8,485 bases of DNA from Phycisphaerales bacterium UBA1845 (GTDB lineage Bacteria > Planctomycetota > Phycisphaerae > UBA1845): contig DDIR01000139.1 in the NCBI GenBank assembly GCA_002338715.1, forward strand, positions 1,223 through 9,707, written 5' to 3'. Positions 6,264 to 8,485 of this stretch are shown here, one piece after another (position 1 is the stretch's first letter; every line of letters starts with the position of its first letter). The translations under genes and the position numbers were made by a program. The notes below the pieces were generated by a model, which did no database searches, was not told where the DNA came from, and worked only from the letters and a program-made list of their open reading frames with translations.

Positions 6264-7454
6264 TTATGAGATGGCTGCGATCATGTGGCCGCATTCGGGG
6301 CAGGCTTCGCCGGTTAATCCGACGAGCAAGTACTCGCATTTCGTGCAGCGGGGTTCTTCAAAATTGATTTCGAATTTCAATTCGCAGTGGGCGCACTGAC
6401 TCTTGCCGGGGTTGAGTGATTGCTTAATTTTGCAACGCGGGCAGGTCAATTCGATTTTCCCAAGATGCTCAGAAGTACTTCCGCTTGATGCAGCGACTTT
6501 CTCGGCGCGGGCGTTCATTCGCCAGAGGACACAGAGGGCGATGGTTGCGAATGATGCCGCGATACCCGTGGCGGCTGCTAGGCGACCATAGGCGTCATCG
6601 TCGATGGCGTGCCAGCGCATGATCTCATCGGTGAAGATAAGGGCCAGGATGATTCCGGTGGCGGCTGTTGCGCCAATGCTGATCTTGCGGACCCACAGTT
6701 GGTCGGTCTTGAGTCGGCAGAAACAGGCGAGATTTGCATGGGCGATCATCGCAGTCAGGATGGTTAGATTGGCGATGAACGTTTCTGCCGGTTTTCCCCT
6801 CGCCAGATGCCATATCTCGAAGAATGCGAATACGAATGCGGCTGACCCGGATACGACACCAATGAATCGCCAGCGTCGAGGTGCGAGTTCGTCATTGCCC
6901 GCGAAACAAAGAACGCTGAGGCCGAGGAGAAAGAAGAAGGTTGCGGCCATCATCCCCCATTCATCGTCGTAACTGGAACGGTATCCGAGCCAGACGGCGA
7001 CCTCGGTCATGATGAACGTCAGTACGACGACGCCAACTCCACACCATGCGGCTGCCTTCCCGAATCGCGTGTGCGACGCCCAAAGCAGCCCGACGATGAG
7101 CAAAGTCGCCAGCGCGACAAACAGCATGGTCAAGCCAACCTGCTCTTCTGTACGGTACTCCCCGAGCAATCGATCCAATTGCCAGATCAGGGTCAGCATG
7201 GCGAGATATTCAAACAGCACCACGAACATAGACGCGAAGCCGGCAATCTTAAAGCTGGGTTTTTCGGCCAGCGCCGATGTCGGTATGAGAAGTGCGCATG
7301 CGATCGCAGTGAAGAACCCGGTTCCGACGACCTGCCACGTCCATGACGATTCGACGAATGCAACCGCGACAATCCCGAGTCCTCCCGCGATGGCGAGTGA
7401 CCAGAGCATGATGCGCAGGAGCAGTTGTTGGGTATTCAAGGTTGACGCTCCCAT
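6264..7454 (-). CDS. Multi-pass membrane protein with two C-terminal zinc-ribbon-like Cys pairs
   Basis: 396 residues, function not recognised. About ten hydrophobic segments are visible, roughly at 12-35, 39-63, 68-92, 106-126, 133-156, 165-185, 194-217, 224-246, 258-280 and 290-312. The cytoplasmic-looking tail holds four CxxC pairs: CPRC (338/341), CAHC (354/357), CTKC (370/373) and CPEC (385/388). These would form two zinc ribbons; the second, CTKCEYLLVGL...CPECG, is of a type I associate with planctomycete proteins. Several acidic and aromatic residues sit between helices, but no enzyme motif is seen. The ATG at 7454 gives an N-terminus leading straight into the first helix. No clear Shine-Dalgarno precedes it, and a good promoter match only about 15-20 bases upstream suggests a very short leader. 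Met16 (7409) is an alternative start. The gene converges on pqiB and diverges from the gene at 7641. Confidence 0.88.
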   Translation of the reverse strand: MGASTLNTQQLLLRIMLWSLAIAGGLGIVAVAFVESSWTWQVVGTGFFTAIACALLIPTSALAEKPSFKIAGFASMFVVLFEYLAMLTLIWQLDRLLGEYRTEEQVGLTMLFVALATLLIVGLLWASHTRFGKAAAWCGVGVVVLTFIMTEVAVWLGYRSSYDDEWGMMAATFFFLLGLSVLCFAGNDELAPRRWRFIGVVSGSAAFVFAFFEIWHLARGKPAETFIANLTILTAMIAHANLACFCRLKTDQLWVRKISIGATAATGIILALIFTDEIMRWHAIDDDAYGRLAAATGIAASFATIALCVLWRMNARAEKVAASSGSTSEHLGKIELTCPRCKIKQSLNPGKSQCAHCELKFEINFEEPRCTKCEYLLVGLTGEACPECGHMIAAIS

Positions 7455-7640
7455 CGAATGCCGAATAAGTGGGATGATTCTACCGCGGCTCTCTTGGTGT
7501 GTCGCCGAATTGTTGAGCCTTGTGCGAAATCGCTTGCCCAGCGTTGGCAGAACCGTGCTGGCCGACTCGATGCGATGCTATATCATGCAACGATTCTACG
7601 CCTGGTCGGCTGAGGTGTTCTCAATAATAGCGATAAAGTC
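7455..7640. other. Short divergent intergenic region
   Basis: This region lies between two divergent starts. Besides the minus-strand promoter candidate it contains an extended -10-like TGCTATATC at 7576-7584 on the plus strand, about 57 bases before the ATG at 7641, without a good -35. An in-frame TGA at 7611 closes the frame of the 7641 gene upstream. Confidence 0.35.
7477..7505 (-). promoter_or_regulatory. Candidate sigma70-type promoter for the zinc-ribbon membrane protein gene
   Basis: On the minus strand GCGACA (7500-7505) and TAGAAT (7477-7482) are separated by exactly 17 bases. The -10 matches TATAAT at five of six positions and the -35 matches TTGACA at four. Transcription would begin near 7470, leaving a leader of about 16 bases, which fits the lack of a Shine-Dalgarno sequence. 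Confidence 0.4.
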
Positions 7641-8485
7641 ATGCGAACTTGTTGGTACTTTTCCTGTGTTCTTGCGATTTCGGTTTGTGTGGGTTGCAGC
7701 CTGCGTCAGCCGACTTCGTTTCCTGTTGCCCCGATCGCGGTTGAAGCGACGACAGATGGCGGAACGCGCACGGTTTATGACACCGATGGGGATGCGGTCG
7801 GTGATTATGCGGAAGTGGCTTCGCGTGCGGGACGTGTGGTTGAATTGCGGTTCGGCCTGGGCGACGACGATGCAGACGCCGAGACTGTCTCGCGCGAATC
7901 GTCGTCGAATCGCTGCCGCAAGGTCTTCATTATTCTCGACAGCATTCCATTTCATCTCGTCAAGGAGGCGTATGACAGTGGGCGGTTTCGAAACTTCTAT
8001 CCGCCGAGTCGGGTGATCGCGCCGTTTCCGGTGATGACGGATCTATGTCTTAATGAACTGTTTGGGACTTCGCCGGCGACGGCTGTCGAGACGGAATACT
8101 ACGACGGCACGCGACTTTATGATGGCTGGTTTGGATATGCCGAAAGTGATAACTCCAAATGGTTGTCGAAGGTCGATGTGAACGTTCCGTTTTCGGATCA
8201 TGGTCACGTTTACATGGATGCGGCCAACTGGTTTGGCCATGAGTTGGCGCTTTTTGAAAAGGCGCTGGCGAAAGGCGATTGCGGCGAGACGATTTGTTAT
8301 TCGGTGTCGACATCGGCTCTGGGTGTCAGTCTTGGGCGCGATGGGCATGTAGCCGGGCTTGTGACGTTGGATCGGTTTTGCCAGGCGCTGATGCATCGTT
8401 TTCGTGGGGATATTGAGATTACGCTGATTTCCGATCATGGGCACAATCTGCGCGAGAGTCGGCGACTTGATTTGCGGCGGGGGAA
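7641..8485 (+). CDS. Probable lipoprotein of the alkaline phosphatase / phosphodiesterase superfamily (partial, C-terminus outside window)
   Basis: The frame is open for 281 codons from ATG 7641 to the right edge. This ATG is the only usable start because an in-frame TGA lies at 7611; no strong Shine-Dalgarno is seen. Residues 1-19 look like a lipoprotein signal (hydrophobic VLAISVCV, then GC with Cys19). Residues 20-96 are a variable linker with DTDGDAVGDYAE. From 97 the alkaline phosphatase superfamily core begins: VFIILDSIPF with Asp100 as first metal ligand, PPSRVIAPFPVMTDL with Thr133 at the nucleophile position, and LISDHGHNL with Asp265/His266 as further ligands. Such enzymes hydrolyse phosphate mono- or diesters using two metal ions outside the cytoplasm. 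The layout recalls a planctomycete family usually left as hypothetical. A second SDHGH (residues 185-189) precedes MDAANWFGHE, which may hold further ligands. Substrate unknown; the fold assignment is fairly firm. Confidence 0.85.
   Translation, partial: MRTCWYFSCVLAISVCVGCSLRQPTSFPVAPIAVEATTDGGTRTVYDTDGDAVGDYAEVASRAGRVVELRFGLGDDDADAETVSRESSSNRCRKVFIILDSIPFHLVKEAYDSGRFRNFYPPSRVIAPFPVMTDLCLNELFGTSPATAVETEYYDGTRLYDGWFGYAESDNSKWLSKVDVNVPFSDHGHVYMDAANWFGHELALFEKALAKGDCGETICYSVSTSALGVSLGRDGHVAGLVTLDRFCQALMHRFRGDIEITLISDHGHNLRESRRLDLRRG

Noticed and set aside
7009..8016. 335-codon plus-strand open frame spanning the 7455-7640 gap
   Set aside because: It runs antisense to a well-supported membrane protein and then out of frame through the phosphatase-like gene; its translation shows no domain.

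Overview
The window looks like chromosomal DNA from a planctomycete, probably of the Phycisphaerae type. The basis is gene style rather than any marker gene. A very large secreted protein carries the DVIVGDL...GVGCSDPY...WHYEYALQN module that I associate with planctomycetal exported proteins. A membrane protein ends in the CxxCEYLLVGL...CPECG type of zinc ribbon. A lipoprotein belongs to a planctomycete-type branch of the alkaline phosphatase superfamily. This lineage call is from memory of families, not from a search. No mobile-element gene, CRISPR array, rRNA or tRNA was seen.

Layout. Positions 1-2648 (minus strand) hold an uninterrupted reading frame of 882 codons that runs off the left edge. 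It encodes a secreted multidomain protein: signal peptide, long planctomycete-type N-terminal module, short aspartate/asparagine-rich calcium-binding-like linker, and the first part of a PQQ-type glucose/sorbosone dehydrogenase beta-propeller. A relatively A/T-rich 490-base divergent intergenic region follows. Positions 3139-3981 (plus) encode an atypical NAD(P)-binding SDR/epimerase-like protein. After a palindromic REPIN-like repeat (4000-4065) come pqiA-like (4068-4721) and pqiB-like (4718-6154) genes, overlapping by 4 bases. A second, unrelated REPIN-like element (6168-6244, with a perfect 24-base inverted repeat) lies between pqiB and a convergent minus-strand gene (6264-7454) for a roughly 10-helix membrane protein with two C-terminal zinc-ribbon-like halves. 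A divergent gene (from 7641, plus, running off the right edge) encodes a probable lipoprotein of the alkaline phosphatase/phosphodiesterase superfamily.

How the genes work together. Only pqiA-pqiB is a clear functional unit: an inner-membrane PqiA partner and a periplasm-spanning MCE protein, the class that moves lipids between the membranes of diderm bacteria. The SDR gene lies just upstream on the same strand and may be co-transcribed, but nothing in the sequence links its function to lipid transport. The other genes look like independent transcription units. The most unusual points are the fusion architecture of the left-edge protein, the short PqiB with two MCE domains and an unusual C-terminal domain, and two different REPIN-like elements on either side of pqiAB.
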